NCBI GenBank assembly: GCA_963677605.2
Contig: CAXXDX010000007.1
Coordinates: 992,001-1,056,000 of the forward strand
DNA length: 64,000 bases
DNA from: JAGLOK01 sp963677605
GTDB lineage: Bacteria > Bacillota > Clostridia > Christensenellales > UMGS416
Direction of reading: 5' to 3'
The notes beneath the pieces were generated by a model. The model was not told the origin of the DNA and made no database searches. It saw only the letters and a list, made by a program, of their open reading frames with translations. Made by a program: the position numbers and the translations under genes. Of the stretch, positions 50,605-60,377 are shown piece by piece; the first letter of the stretch is position 1, and each line of letters starts with the position of its first letter.

Positions 50605-51504
50605 ATGGAAAATCAGAATTTTCACAGCGGATTTGCTGCTGTGATAGGGCGTGCAAACGCGGGAAAGTCAACGCTTGTAAATCGCTTGGTAGGAGAAAAA
50701 GTTGCTATAGTTTCCCCTAAACCGCAAACAACAAGAAACACTATTCGCGGTGTTATTACCGACGAAAATTATCAAATAGTTCTGGTGGATACGCCTGGTT
50801 TGCATAAACCTAAGAATAAACTTGGACACTTTATGGACAGCCAGTCAAAAGGCTCTGTTGCCGGAGTTGATGTGATAATTCTTATGATTGATGCCGCAAA
50901 ACAGATGAATAGGGCGGATAATGCTGCGCTTGAGCTTGTGGAAGGCGCGGAAGTTCCGGTTCTTGCTGTGCTTAATAAGATTGACCTAATAAACAAAGAA
51001 AACCTTCTTGAGATGATAGAGAGCCTGTCAAAGAATGAAAACATCACAGAGATTATTCCTGCATCTGCGTGGGTAGGCGACGGTTGTGACATCATTCTCG
51101 ATAAAGTTAAAAAATATATTCCCGAAGGGCCTAAATATTTCCCTGAGGAGATGTACACAGATCAGCCTGAACAGGTTATTGCAAGTGAAATGATAAGGGA
51201 ATCTGTGCTTTTTCTTGTACACGATGAGATTCCGCATGGTGTTGGTGTTGAAATACGTTCTATGCAGTATAAACCGTCAGGTGTATGCGAAATTCATGCT
51301 GATCTTTTATGCGAGAGAGATTCGCATAAGGGCATAATTATTGGAAAACAGGGCAGCAAACTTAAAGAAATCGGTACAGCTGCCAGAAAACAGATAGAAC
51401 GGATGCTGGGAGCTAAAGTTAATCTTAAGATATGGGTTCGTGTAAAGCCTGACTGGAGAAACCGCTCAGGAGTTATGAAAGACTTAGGATATCACAACGA
51501 ATAG
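50605..51504 (+). CDS. era: GTPase Era
   Basis: A 299-residue Era. The GTPase domain has GRANAGKST (G1), the switch segment TTRNTIRGVITDE, DTPGLHKP (G3) and NKIDL (G4). The C-terminal KH domain contains GIIIGKQGSKLKEIGTAAR. It binds 16S rRNA near its 3' end in 30S assembly. AAAGGAG precedes the ATG by seven bases. Confidence 0.97.
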   Translation: MENQNFHSGFAAVIGRANAGKSTLVNRLVGEKVAIVSPKPQTTRNTIRGVITDENYQIVLVDTPGLHKPKNKLGHFMDSQSKGSVAGVDVIILMIDAAKQMNRADNAALELVEGAEVPVLAVLNKIDLINKENLLEMIESLSKNENITEIIPASAWVGDGCDIILDKVKKYIPEGPKYFPEEMYTDQPEQVIASEMIRESVLFLVHDEIPHGVGVEIRSMQYKPSGVCEIHADLLCERDSHKGIIIGKQGSKLKEIGTAARKQIERMLGAKVNLKIWVRVKPDWRNRSGVMKDLGYHNE

Positions 51505-51512
51505 GCATTTTT

Positions 51513-52265
51513 ATGCAGGAGATAAAAACACAGGCGATTACAATCGGTTATACGAATTACAGAGAATATGACAGGGTACTAACCTTGTTTTCTCCTGAGC
51601 ATGGCTTAATGACTGCAACTGCTCATGCTGTACGCAGGGGAAAGTCTGAAATAAGAGCCTGCGCAGATATGTTTTTTTATGGGGAGTTTGTTTTAAAAAA
51701 GAACGCCAAAGGATATTTATCTGTAAAAAGCATTGACATGACAGATGTTTTCTATGACCTTCGTTTGGATATTAACAGGCTGTCATGTGCGACCTATATG
51801 TGTGACTTTGTTAAAGAGACGGCACTTTCGGATTACGAGCAGAGCGATTATTTCGTGCTCCTTTTAAGATGCATTATGGCGCTTTGCTATGATAAAGCTG
51901 ATTATCGTGTGGTTAAGCTGAAGTTTGAAATAAGCGCTATGGAAACTCTGGGATACGGCGCAGAGTTTGATGAATGCGCTGAGTGCGGAAAAGAATTTGA
52001 CAAAAGAGCGTGGTTTGTAGACGGAGCGGGTGGAGCTGTTTGCGCTATGTGCAATATAAACAGATACGGTATAGAGGTATCGCCACGTGGACTTGCAACA
52101 TTGCGGCAGATTAAGAAAATGCCTGCTGACAGCTTGGGAATAATCAAAATCAGCGATGAGGTTTTTATGGAACTGACGAAATGTTTAAAAAGATACATGT
52201 ATTGGCACATTGAAAAAACATTTAAATCAGCAAAATTTCTTGAAAAGAGCTATAACTTTTTATAA
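51513..52265 (+). CDS. recO: DNA repair protein RecO
   Basis: A 250-residue RecO. The N-terminal OB fold begins MQEIKTQAITIGYTNYREYD and includes ARR-like DNA-binding residues (AHAVRRGKSEIRACADMFFY). A C-terminal zinc site is made by CAEC near 155 and CAMC near 175. It anneals DNA and loads RecA with RecR. The start lies eight bases after era, with only a weak ribosome site. Confidence 0.95.
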   Translation: MQEIKTQAITIGYTNYREYDRVLTLFSPEHGLMTATAHAVRRGKSEIRACADMFFYGEFVLKKNAKGYLSVKSIDMTDVFYDLRLDINRLSCATYMCDFVKETALSDYEQSDYFVLLLRCIMALCYDKADYRVVKLKFEISAMETLGYGAEFDECAECGKEFDKRAWFVDGAGGAVCAMCNINRYGIEVSPRGLATLRQIKKMPADSLGIIKISDEVFMELTKCLKRYMYWHIEKTFKSAKFLEKSYNFL

Positions 52266-52307
52266 AGCAGCCATAAATAATAACTTAATATGCAAAGGGA
52301 GGCACAT

Positions 52308-53006
52308 ATGTCGGAAGTTGATGGAAAAAAACTTGAAGCAGTAGAAATCGGAATAGGCAGCTGGAGAATTGAAGACTCGGGTGTTCGTTGCTTTCTAATT
52401 GAAGGAAGCGAAAAAGCAATGCTTGTGGACACGGGGTTTGGTACAGGCAACATAAAAGACTTTGCGGAAAAGCTAACATCCAAACCAATTTTTCTTGTCA
52501 ATACACATATTGACGGTGATCATATTGGGGGAAACCATTTGTTTAGTTCAGTATTTATGCACCCTTCTGAGATTAAGGATTATAAAACGAGTAAAGATGA
52601 TACAGAATTGATACCTGTCAACGAAGGAGATGCTTTTGACTTAGGAGGCAGAGAATTTGAGGTCTTGGAAGCACCGGGGCACACTCCCGGCAGCATTATG
52701 CTTTTTGACAGAAACAATAAAGTGCTCATAAGCGGAGATAGTATTGGGACAGCTCCTGTTTTCATGTTTGGCGACAGAAGAAATCTTGACACTTATATCA
52801 AAAGCTTAAAGAAAATAGAAAGTATAAAGGATGGATTTGATTCAATTTGGCCTTCACATGGGGATTTTCCAGCTGATACTTCACTTGTTCAGGAGTTAAT
52901 CGAAGGAGCAAGCAAGCTAAGAGACGGAGAAGTGGAAGGAATAAAGCCGCCGATGGATTTACCGTGTAACCTTTATTCTTATAAGAGAATTAAATTTCTG
53001 TACTGA
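52308..53006 (+). CDS. Metallo-beta-lactamase fold hydrolase
   Basis: A 232-residue MBL-fold protein. The metal motif is THIDGDHIGG near 65-74, the third His is in APGHTPGSIMLF near 126, the Asp is in LISGDSIG near 146, and the last His is in PSHGDFP near 185. It is most like glyoxalase II-type or generic MBL hydrolases; the substrate is unknown. ATG 52308 was selected because GGGAGG lies five bases upstream. It may be co-transcribed with recO (42-base gap) and ends before a bidirectional terminator. Confidence 0.9.
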   Translation: MSEVDGKKLEAVEIGIGSWRIEDSGVRCFLIEGSEKAMLVDTGFGTGNIKDFAEKLTSKPIFLVNTHIDGDHIGGNHLFSSVFMHPSEIKDYKTSKDDTELIPVNEGDAFDLGGREFEVLEAPGHTPGSIMLFDRNNKVLISGDSIGTAPVFMFGDRRNLDTYIKSLKKIESIKDGFDSIWPSHGDFPADTSLVQELIEGASKLRDGEVEGIKPPMDLPCNLYSYKRIKFLY

Positions 53007-53030
53007 TATAAACCAGATAATTGAAAATAA

Positions 53031-53053
53031 AAAAGCGCCGTATAGGCGCTTTT
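53031..53053. terminator. Bidirectional intrinsic terminator
   Basis: AAAAGCGCC (53031-53039) pairs with GGCGCTTTT (53045-53053) around GTATA. It ends the MBL gene and the convergent lysA. Confidence 0.9.
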
Positions 53054-53062
53054 GCTGTTATA

Positions 53063-54304
53063 TCAAAATCCTTTTATTAAGTCATCCAGCGTATCGCGTT
53101 TGCGTATAATTTTTGTTTCACCGTCTGAAGCAATAAGAACTTCTGCCGGACGCAGTCGGTTATTATAATTGGAAGCCATTGAGTATCCATATGCACCTGC
53201 ATCCATAACGCCAATAATATCACCGATTTTCGCCTGCGGCATCGTCCTGCCTATAGCAAGCTTATCACCGCTTTCGCAGATATTTCCTACAACTGTTACG
53301 GTTTCCATGCTGTCTTTTTGCAGCACGCCATCAGAGTAAATCTCTATATCGTGGTGTGAATCATACATTACAGGACGTTGGAGAACATTGAAACCTAAGT
53401 CTGTTCCAACATAATCAATCCCTGCGTGGTCTTTAAGTGCATATACTGTTCCAAGAAGAACAGAGCATTCGGCGACTATATATCTTCCGGGCTCTATGCT
53501 GAATGTGATTTCTTTGCCGTATTTAGTAACAAAATTATTAATAACTTCGTCTAGCTTTTTACCTAGAGGCTCAAGCTCAAGCCTGTGCTGGCCATCTTGC
53601 TTCATATATGGAATGCCGAATCCGCCACCGAAATCAATAAATTCCAAGTCTTCAAACTGCATTGCAAGTTTGCACATAAGCTCTGCACTTGCTATATACG
53701 CAGTTTCTTCTAAAAAGAGCGAGCCGATGTGCTGGTTGATGCCCGTAAGTTTCATACCATATTTTTTTAGTATTTCTTTTACTTCGTCAGCCCTGTCATC
53801 GTTGATGCCAAACTTTGTCTTTTTACCTGCAGTAACAACTTTTTCATGGTGTCCTGCACCGTAGCCTGTATTAAATCGAACTGCGACTTTAGCACCCGGG
53901 AATGCCTCGCAGAACATCTCCAATTGTGCAAGAGAGTCGATGCTGACCGTTATGTCGCGGTCTACCGCGTATTTCATTTCCTCTGTTGAAACATTGTTGC
54001 AGACATAGAATATTTCATTTGGTTTGAATCCTGCTTTTTCAAGTACGAATATTTCACCCGGACTCATTGCATCAGCGCGCAAACCCTCTTCATGTACTAT
54101 TTTAAGAAGATGAAGATTTGAGTTTGCTTTTATTGAATAATGAGGTGTGAATTTTTTATACTCAACAAGATTCTTCATTTCGCGGCATCTCTGACGTAAA
54201 ATATCCTCATTATATACATATAACGGCGAACCGTACTTTTCCACAAGCTCTTTTGGATTTGTGTTCTTATAGTAATTTACTTGCGGCGTGTAAAAATCTT
54301 TCAT
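53063..54304 (-). CDS. lysA: Diaminopimelate decarboxylase
   Basis: A 413-residue fold-III PLP decarboxylase. The Schiff-base Lys is in HYSIKANSN near residue 59, the phosphate-binding Gly-rich motif in DFGGGFGIPY near 218, EPGRYIVAECSVLLG near 271, and the active-site Cys/Asp region in ICESGDKLAIGR near 340. It makes lysine from meso-diaminopimelate. GGAG precedes the ATG. No other lysine genes are adjacent. Confidence 0.95.
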   Translation of the reverse strand: MKDFYTPQVNYYKNTNPKELVEKYGSPLYVYNEDILRQRCREMKNLVEYKKFTPHYSIKANSNLHLLKIVHEEGLRADAMSPGEIFVLEKAGFKPNEIFYVCNNVSTEEMKYAVDRDITVSIDSLAQLEMFCEAFPGAKVAVRFNTGYGAGHHEKVVTAGKKTKFGINDDRADEVKEILKKYGMKLTGINQHIGSLFLEETAYIASAELMCKLAMQFEDLEFIDFGGGFGIPYMKQDGQHRLELEPLGKKLDEVINNFVTKYGKEITFSIEPGRYIVAECSVLLGTVYALKDHAGIDYVGTDLGFNVLQRPVMYDSHHDIEIYSDGVLQKDSMETVTVVGNICESGDKLAIGRTMPQAKIGDIIGVMDAGAYGYSMASNYNNRLRPAEVLIASDGETKIIRKRDTLDDLIKGF

Positions 54305-54357
54305 CTTTTTTCTCCATATTATAGTTTATTATGTTATACCACTTTAACGTGTAAAAC

Positions 54358-55002
54358 TCAAGATAAAACATACTCCACGGCATCTAAAATGTCATTTGCC
54401 ACATAATCCGCCATCTTTTTTTGGTTACTATCAGGTTCTTTCATATCAGGGATCATTATGGCATGCATTCCGGCGCTTTTTGCCGCCATTATTCCTGCAG
54501 GCGAATCTTCAAATACAACGCAGTCGGAAGGCTTAGAACCGAGACGCTTTGCAGCTAAAAGAAATATATCCGGTGCCGGCTTTCCGTTTTCTACTTCATC
54601 GCCGAAAGCCAGCCTGTCAATGTAGTTTAGCAGATTGGTTTTTTCCAGCCTAAAATAGGCCCTTTTTTTATCTGTCGATGTTGCAAGAGCGATTTTCATA
54701 CCGGCTTGTTTTATTTGACTCAGGCTTTCTTCTGCATTCTTTATAACGGGTGCGCCAATGTTTTCGAGGTGTTCGACCAGGAACTGTTCTCTTTTATTAT
54801 AGAACATATCATAATCTACAGGAATAAACTTTTCTAGAATTTCTCTTGTTCCTTTAGTGTCTATGCCTATTGTTTTCATAAACTCATCTTCAGGGAAGAT
54901 GAAGCCGTGGTAAGCTGCGCTTTTTTTATACATTTCAAGAACAAGACGTTCTGTGTCTATAAGGACTCCGTCCATATCCGATATCAAATACTTAAATTTC
55001 AT
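54358..55002 (-). CDS. HAD superfamily hydrolase, beta-phosphoglucomutase-like
   Basis: A 214-residue HAD phosphatase with a C1 helical cap. The nucleophile motif is SDMDGVLIDTERLV at 8-21, motif II is ALATSTDKKRAY near 108, the motif III Lys follows in ENGKPAPDIFLLAAK, and motif IV is CVVFEDSPAGIMAAKSAGM near 162. It could be a sugar phosphatase or beta-phosphoglucomutase; the subclass cannot be settled by eye. AAAAGGAG precedes the ATG. Confidence 0.88.
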   Translation of the reverse strand: MKFKYLISDMDGVLIDTERLVLEMYKKSAAYHGFIFPEDEFMKTIGIDTKGTREILEKFIPVDYDMFYNKREQFLVEHLENIGAPVIKNAEESLSQIKQAGMKIALATSTDKKRAYFRLEKTNLLNYIDRLAFGDEVENGKPAPDIFLLAAKRLGSKPSDCVVFEDSPAGIMAAKSAGMHAIMIPDMKEPDSNQKKMADYVANDILDAVEYVLS

Positions 55003-55145
55003 AGGCTCTCCTTTTGCATTAGTTTATTTTACATTATATTTGCCGGTATGCAATTATATCGATGTAAAAAAATGATAAATTGTGCTATAATGTCAAGAAT
55101 AAATAAGGCAGAAAATGTATCTGCAAAGGGCGAAAGGAAGAGATA

Positions 55146-56171
55146 ATGTCCAATAAGAAATATTTAAAGAAGCTTCTTAAAACAAAAGCTGTTTCAGGAT
55201 ATGAAGGCAATGCAGCGGAGATTGTTGAAAAGAAGTTTTTAGAAACATTCGGCAACGCCGAAACCGATGATTTTTTCAATGTAACTGCTACATACGGCAA
55301 AGGCAGCCCTGTTATTTATATGAGCGCGCATATTGATGAAATCGGTCTTATGATTCATACGGTTGAAGATGACGGATTTTTAGGATTTTGTTCTGTAGGC
55401 GGAGTTGATCCGCGCGTGCTTATGGCACAGGAAGTAAACATTACGACCGAAAGCGGAGAGGTTATTTACGGAATAATCGGAGCTAAACCGCCGCATGTTC
55501 TGTCACCGGAGGATGTAAAAAAAGCACCAAAGATGGATGATTTGTTTATTGACACCGGTCTTAAAGCTGAAGATGTTAAAAAGAAAATCAATGTTGGCGA
55601 TATGGTAACGTTTATTGCGCCGCCTATTGACCTTTTAAACAAGAGGATTGCTTCCAAGTCATTGGATGACAGAATGGGAACTGTGATATTGATGGAAGCT
55701 TACAAGTACATTAAGAAAAAGAATTTTAATGGAAAAGCTGTTTTTTGTGCCAGCACACAGGAAGAAATCGGCGCAAAAGGCGCAAAAGTATCTGCTTTTA
55801 AGGCGAACCCGGATATTGCAATAGCAATAGATGTAACGCACGGCAAAACACCGGACTCGAAAGACAGCGAGTCATTTGACATGGAGAAAGTATGTGTTGC
55901 ACTTACCCCATATTGCGACAGAAAAATTGTTGAGATGTTTAAAAAAGCGTCGGACAAAACCGGAGTTGAGATAGAACTCGATATTGCCGGCAAATGGACG
56001 GGAACGGATGGCGACGAATTACAGACAGTGCGTGAAGGAGTGTCAATGGGAGTTATTGAAGTGCCGCTTAAATATATGCACACAACGGTTGAAACTCTGT
56101 CGTATAAAACAGTGAAAAAAGCAGGAAAGCTCCTAGGAGAATTCCTTTTGATTGCAGGAGGCGCAGAATGA
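55146..56171 (+). CDS. M42 family metallopeptidase (first of three)
   Basis: A 341-residue M42 aminopeptidase. Metal ligands and catalytic residues lie in MSAHIDEIGLMI near 60, SLDDRMGTVILM near 173, ASTQEEIGAKG near 204, IDVTHGKT near 229, and HTTVETL near 320. M42 enzymes form tetrahedral dodecamers and trim peptides. GAAAGGAAG precedes the ATG. It overlaps the second copy by four bases (ATGA). This copy is more diverged than the other two. Confidence 0.92.
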   Translation: MSNKKYLKKLLKTKAVSGYEGNAAEIVEKKFLETFGNAETDDFFNVTATYGKGSPVIYMSAHIDEIGLMIHTVEDDGFLGFCSVGGVDPRVLMAQEVNITTESGEVIYGIIGAKPPHVLSPEDVKKAPKMDDLFIDTGLKAEDVKKKINVGDMVTFIAPPIDLLNKRIASKSLDDRMGTVILMEAYKYIKKKNFNGKAVFCASTQEEIGAKGAKVSAFKANPDIAIAIDVTHGKTPDSKDSESFDMEKVCVALTPYCDRKIVEMFKKASDKTGVEIELDIAGKWTGTDGDELQTVREGVSMGVIEVPLKYMHTTVETLSYKTVKKAGKLLGEFLLIAGGAE

Positions 56172-57214
56172 AATATTTAAAAGAATTAGTTAAACTGCGC
56201 GGTGTTTCAGGAGATGAAGGCGAAGTAATAAATTATATTAAAGACTGCTGCACAAAGCTTGGCTGCGATGTAAAGACAGATAAGCTGGGCAATGTTATAG
56301 CTGTTAAAAAAGGAACATCCGACAGTGGCAAGAAAGTGATGCTTTGCGCACACATGGACGAAGTCGGTCTGATTATTGACACGATTGATAAGTCCGGCAC
56401 ATTAAAGTTTGCACCTGTTGGTGGGATGGATACAAGAATATTGGTATCAAAACGTGTTCTTGTTGGTAAAAAGCGCATTCCGGGAGTTATAGGGATAAAA
56501 GCTATTCATTTGCTAGAGCGTGCTGACATGAACCGCCCTCCTAAAGTTACGGAGCTATATATTGATATAGGTGCAAAAGATGATGAAGAGGCAAAAAAAT
56601 ATGTACAAAAAGGTGACACATGTATTTTTGCGGGAGATATAGTTGAATATGGCGATGGCATGCTTAAAACACGCGCGCTGGATGACAGAGCAGGATGCGC
56701 TGCTATACTTAATGCGTTGGAAGGGGAGTATCCGGTAGATGTAACTGCAGTTTTTTCAGTACAGGAGGAAGTCGGACTGCGAGGAGCGACAGTTGCAGCC
56801 TACAGCGTTAAGCCGGATTGCGCGATAGTGCTTGAGGGAACGACTTGTGCAGATATGCATGATGTTCCCGACCACCTGAGAGTAACAAGGATAGGTGAAG
56901 GATGCGCCATTACAATGATGGACAGATCAGCAATTCCTGACAAAAGGCTTAAAGAGTTTGTTGTTGAAACAGCGGATAAAAATGATATCAAATGGCAGTA
57001 CCGCTCGCATACATTTGGCGGAACTGATGCAGGGGCAATACAGCTTTCAAACGAAGGAGTGCCGGTGGTTAATATATCAACACCCTGTAGATATATTCAT
57101 TCACCTGTCAGCTCAATGAAGATCAGTGATTTTACATCGCAGAAAGATTTGCTTGCTGCGACACTTAAAGATATGGACAAATATTTTAACAACGGAGGAC
57201 AAAATGGCAATTAA
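56168..57214 (+). CDS. M42 family metallopeptidase (second of three)
   Basis: A 348-residue M42 aminopeptidase with LCAHMDEVGLII near 60, ALDDRAGCAAILN near 172, FSVQEEVGLRGATVAAYSV near 198 and the last His in RYIHSPVSS near 316. It has its own start inside the end of the first copy, and its final 11 bases overlap the start of the third, so the three are translationally coupled. Confidence 0.93.
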   Translation: MKYLKELVKLRGVSGDEGEVINYIKDCCTKLGCDVKTDKLGNVIAVKKGTSDSGKKVMLCAHMDEVGLIIDTIDKSGTLKFAPVGGMDTRILVSKRVLVGKKRIPGVIGIKAIHLLERADMNRPPKVTELYIDIGAKDDEEAKKYVQKGDTCIFAGDIVEYGDGMLKTRALDDRAGCAAILNALEGEYPVDVTAVFSVQEEVGLRGATVAAYSVKPDCAIVLEGTTCADMHDVPDHLRVTRIGEGCAITMMDRSAIPDKRLKEFVVETADKNDIKWQYRSHTFGGTDAGAIQLSNEGVPVVNISTPCRYIHSPVSSMKISDFTSQKDLLAATLKDMDKYFNNGGQNGN

Positions 57215-58196
57215 TACTACATTAAAAAAGCTTTGTACAACATATGGCCCCACAGGCAATGAGCAAAAGATAGCTGACGTAATACGCGAAATGGTGGAAC
57301 CATATGCGGATGAAATAAGACAGGACACGATGGGTAATCTTATTGTACTTAAAAAAGGCAATCCCGGCGGCAAAAAAATAATGCTTGCAGCTCATATGGA
57401 TGAAATAGGACTGATTGTGACTCATATTGAAGATGATGGTTTTTTAAGAGTCGCACCTGTCGGTGGGGTAAGTCCACAAAGCTCAATGTTCAGCCGTGTT
57501 GAATTTGAAAGCGGATTGACGGGAGTAATTGGACGTGAAGTGAAAGATGTTAAAATACAGGATTTAAAGATAGACAATCTTTTTGTTGATATCGGAGTTT
57601 CAACGAAAAAACAAGCAGAAAGAAAAGTGCAGATAGGAGATATTGCAAAATTCACAGCACCTTATGTGAAGATGGGCAAACGTGTTTCATCTCCTGCTAT
57701 GGATGACAGAAGCGGCTGCGCTGTTTTAATTGAATTATTATCCAAACTTGAAGGCAATTCTCTGGATGTTTATTGTGTGTTCACGGTGCAGGAAGAAGTA
57801 GGCCTAAGAGGCGCTACTACGGCAGCGTTTGGCATACGTCCAGATTTGGGAATTGCGTTGGATGTCACACTGGCAGGAGATACACCTGAAAGCATCCGTA
57901 TGCCGATTGAACTGGGCAAAGGCCCCGCTATAAAGATTAAAGACAGGTCTCTTATATGCAACCCGAAAGTAGTAAAACTTCTTACAGCTGCGGCGGAAAA
58001 AGCGGGTATTAAAACACAGAGAGAAGTATTGCTTTTCGGTGGTACAGACAGCGGCGCTATTCAGATGACAGGTGATGGAGTTCCGGCAGGCGTTATATCT
58101 ATTCCGTGCAGATATGTACACTCACAGGCAGAAACTATTGATCTTGGTGACCTGGAAGACTCAGTAAAACTTTTAGAGGCAGCACTAGGTAAATAA
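57204..58196 (+). CDS. M42 family metallopeptidase (third of three)
   Basis: A 330-residue M42 aminopeptidase with LAAHMDEIGLIVTHIEDDG near 61, AMDDRSGCAVLIE near 166, FTVQEEVGLRGATTAAFGI near 193 and RYVHSQAETI near 306. ATG 57204 follows CGGAGG and matches the family start (MAINTTLKKLCTTYGPTGNE); the longer upstream frame is inside the second gene. It probably assembles with, or differs in specificity from, the other two. Confidence 0.93.
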   Translation: MAINTTLKKLCTTYGPTGNEQKIADVIREMVEPYADEIRQDTMGNLIVLKKGNPGGKKIMLAAHMDEIGLIVTHIEDDGFLRVAPVGGVSPQSSMFSRVEFESGLTGVIGREVKDVKIQDLKIDNLFVDIGVSTKKQAERKVQIGDIAKFTAPYVKMGKRVSSPAMDDRSGCAVLIELLSKLEGNSLDVYCVFTVQEEVGLRGATTAAFGIRPDLGIALDVTLAGDTPESIRMPIELGKGPAIKIKDRSLICNPKVVKLLTAAAEKAGIKTQREVLLFGGTDSGAIQMTGDGVPAGVISIPCRYVHSQAETIDLGDLEDSVKLLEAALGK

Positions 58197-58208
58197 AAGG
58201 AGTATAAT

Positions 58209-59117
58209 ATGCAGCAGATAACTATAACAGCAAAAGACGGCGCTAATTTGATCGGGTACAAATGGCATTTAGATGAACCAAAGGCTCTTGTTGTGATTGT
58301 TCATGGAATGGCGGAGCACAGCGCAAGATATGATAGGTTTGCAAATGCATTAAATGAAAATGGATATGCTGTTATGGCTGTTGATTTAAGAGGCCATGGA
58401 AAATCTGTTACAGATGGGAAGATTGGCTTTTTCACACCTAAAGACGGATGGAAAACTGTTGTAGATGACATTAATATATTGGTTGAGTCTATGAAATCAA
58501 GTTATCCAAACCTGCCTGTAATACTATTCGGACATTCGATGGGCTCTATATTTGCCAGAATGTTTATGATGGATTTTGGAGAAAGTATTGATGCATGTGT
58601 ACTTTCAGGAGTGACAATAAACAAAAAAGGCTTAAGAGATGTTGCTCCGTTTATCACTAATGTTATATCGCTTTTCGGCGCGGATAAGCCGTCAAAGCTC
58701 CTTAATGATATGTCTTTCGGAGAGTTCAATAAACAGTTTGAACCGTCACGTACCCCTTTTGACTGGCTCTCCAGGGATGAAGAGGAAGTTGATAAGTATA
58801 TTAATGATGATCTTTGTGGTTTTGCCTGTTCTCCAAAGCTTTTTAACGATGTTTCAAAAACCATATTATATACATTAAAACAGGAGAACGTGAACAGGAT
58901 TCCAAAAACATTGAATACTCTAATAGTATCAGGCGAAAAAGATCCTGCCGGCAGCAATGGTTATGATGCGAATTTCTTGCATGAGAGCTATATGGAAGCT
59001 GGCGTTCCCTCTCAACTTAAAATATATTCTGATGCGCGCCATGAGCTTTTAAACGAAACGAACCGTGAAGAAGTTACAGCGGATATAATATCATTTTTGG
59101 ATAGTTGCATAAAGTAA
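58209..59117 (+). CDS. Alpha/beta hydrolase, monoacylglycerol lipase/lysophospholipase-like
   Basis: A 302-residue serine hydrolase of the Hydrolase_4 (PldB/MGLL-like) family. It has VVIVHGMAEHSARYDRFANA near 29-48, DLRGHGKS near 60, nucleophile elbow GHSMGS near 105, acid in SGEKDPAGSNGYD near 248, and His in DARHELLNE near 277. There is no signal peptide. AAGGAG precedes the ATG; it follows the third M42 gene by 12 bases, so it is likely the last gene of that operon. Confidence 0.9.
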   Translation: MQQITITAKDGANLIGYKWHLDEPKALVVIVHGMAEHSARYDRFANALNENGYAVMAVDLRGHGKSVTDGKIGFFTPKDGWKTVVDDINILVESMKSSYPNLPVILFGHSMGSIFARMFMMDFGESIDACVLSGVTINKKGLRDVAPFITNVISLFGADKPSKLLNDMSFGEFNKQFEPSRTPFDWLSRDEEEVDKYINDDLCGFACSPKLFNDVSKTILYTLKQENVNRIPKTLNTLIVSGEKDPAGSNGYDANFLHESYMEAGVPSQLKIYSDARHELLNETNREEVTADIISFLDSCIK

Positions 59118-59128
59118 AACATAAATTT

Positions 59129-59162
59129 AAAAGCGGCTTAGTATTAAAACTGAGCCGCTTTT
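59129..59162. terminator. Bidirectional intrinsic terminator
   Basis: A 14-base stem (59129-59142 with 59149-59162, one mismatched or wobble position) around ATTAAA, with flanking A- and T-tracts. It ends the M42 operon and the convergent murG. Confidence 0.85.
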
Positions 59163-59169
59163 TCGTTTA

Positions 59170-60234
59170 CTAATTTGAAGCTAGAGTAATTTGTTCAAAA
59201 AGCTTGTTCAAACCGTTTTTCACATCAGCTTTTTCCAGTACGCTAATATACTTTTCTTTATTATCCAGCGTTCTTAGCAGTGTGTCGTATAAAGTAAATT
59301 CATTCATTTTCTCCTGGTACAACACATTGGCCCAACCGTTGTTTTTAAAGTAGTTGGCATTTTTTATCTGGTCACCTCTGCTTGCTGAAAGCGGAAGAGG
59401 AATTAAAAGCATAGGCTTTCCCAGTGCTGCAAATTCGAAGATCGAGTTTGCTCCCGCACGTGCAAGTATAATGTCGGCAGCCGCTAAAAGGTGATTTAGA
59501 TCCTCTGTTACGTATCCAAACTGACGATAGCCGGCCTTTCCTTCAAGTTCGGGGCGAAGGTTCTTTTCTCCGCGGATGTGTATAATCTGGAACTTCTCTG
59601 TCAGCTTGTCCAAAATTTTATCTACTGCTGCGTTAATCGCCTCAGCTCCTGAAGAACCGCCCATTATAAGCAGTATTGGCCTGCTGCGTTCAAACCCGCA
59701 CATAATCATTCCGCGCAAACTGTCACCGGATGTTATTTCGGGACGAACCGGCGAGCCTGTAACCAGTCCTTTTTCTCCTACCAGTTTTGCTGCGTTTGGA
59801 AATGTAGTACACATGACTTTACAAAATGGTCTGCAGATTTTATTTGCAAGCCCTGGCGACATATCGCTTTCGTGCAGAACTATTGGAACTTTTTTAAGTG
59901 CACATGCAAGCACTACGGGAACTGATACAAAACCTCCCTTTGAAAAACAAACATTTGGTTTGATTTTTTTTATCAATCTTAATGATTGGAAGAATCCTGC
60001 CAGTATCCTGAAAGGATCTGTAAAGTTTTTTACGGAGAAGTATCTTCTCAGTTTTCCTGAGGATATTTCGTGATATGAAACTTCTTTATATTGTGAAATA
60101 AGTTTTTTTTCTATACCTTGTTCTGAGCCGATATAATGAATTTTATATCCAGCTTTTTTTAATAGGGGCATAAGTGCAATGTTTGGCACAACATGCCCGG
60201 CTGTTCCACCGCCGGTTAGTACAATCGTCTTCAT
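59170..60234 (-). CDS. murG: MurG, lipid II synthase GlcNAc transferase
   Basis: A 354-residue GT28 glycosyltransferase. The N-terminal GGGTAGHVVPNIAL, FSKGGFVSVPVVLAC near 100, and donor-domain GGSSGAEAIN near 192 and ILARAGANSIFEFAALGKP near 255-273 are MurG hallmarks. It adds GlcNAc to lipid I to make lipid II on the inner membrane face. GCGGAG precedes the ATG. It is away from the usual mur/fts cluster, as in many Clostridia, where a second MurG-like copy may occur. Confidence 0.94.
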   Translation of the reverse strand: MKTIVLTGGGTAGHVVPNIALMPLLKKAGYKIHYIGSEQGIEKKLISQYKEVSYHEISSGKLRRYFSVKNFTDPFRILAGFFQSLRLIKKIKPNVCFSKGGFVSVPVVLACALKKVPIVLHESDMSPGLANKICRPFCKVMCTTFPNAAKLVGEKGLVTGSPVRPEITSGDSLRGMIMCGFERSRPILLIMGGSSGAEAINAAVDKILDKLTEKFQIIHIRGEKNLRPELEGKAGYRQFGYVTEDLNHLLAAADIILARAGANSIFEFAALGKPMLLIPLPLSASRGDQIKNANYFKNNGWANVLYQEKMNEFTLYDTLLRTLDNKEKYISVLEKADVKNGLNKLFEQITLASN

Positions 60235-60293
60235 CTAAATCTCCGCTATTTTTCTTTAGATATTATATCACAATGCAAAATAAAATCATTATA

Positions 60294-60325
60294 AAAAACA
60301 AGGTCTATTATTAAACCTTGTTTTT
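60294..60325 (-). terminator. Intrinsic terminator of cheW
   Basis: AAAAACAAGGT (60294-60304) pairs with ACCTTGTTTTT (60315-60325) around a ten-base loop. On the minus strand it is followed by T-rich sequence, about 50 bases after the cheW stop; A-rich flanks could also allow the other direction. Confidence 0.75.
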
Positions 60326-60377
60326 ATACTTATATACTTAGTGAAATTATTATTTTTTATGTTTAAACAAGCTGTAT

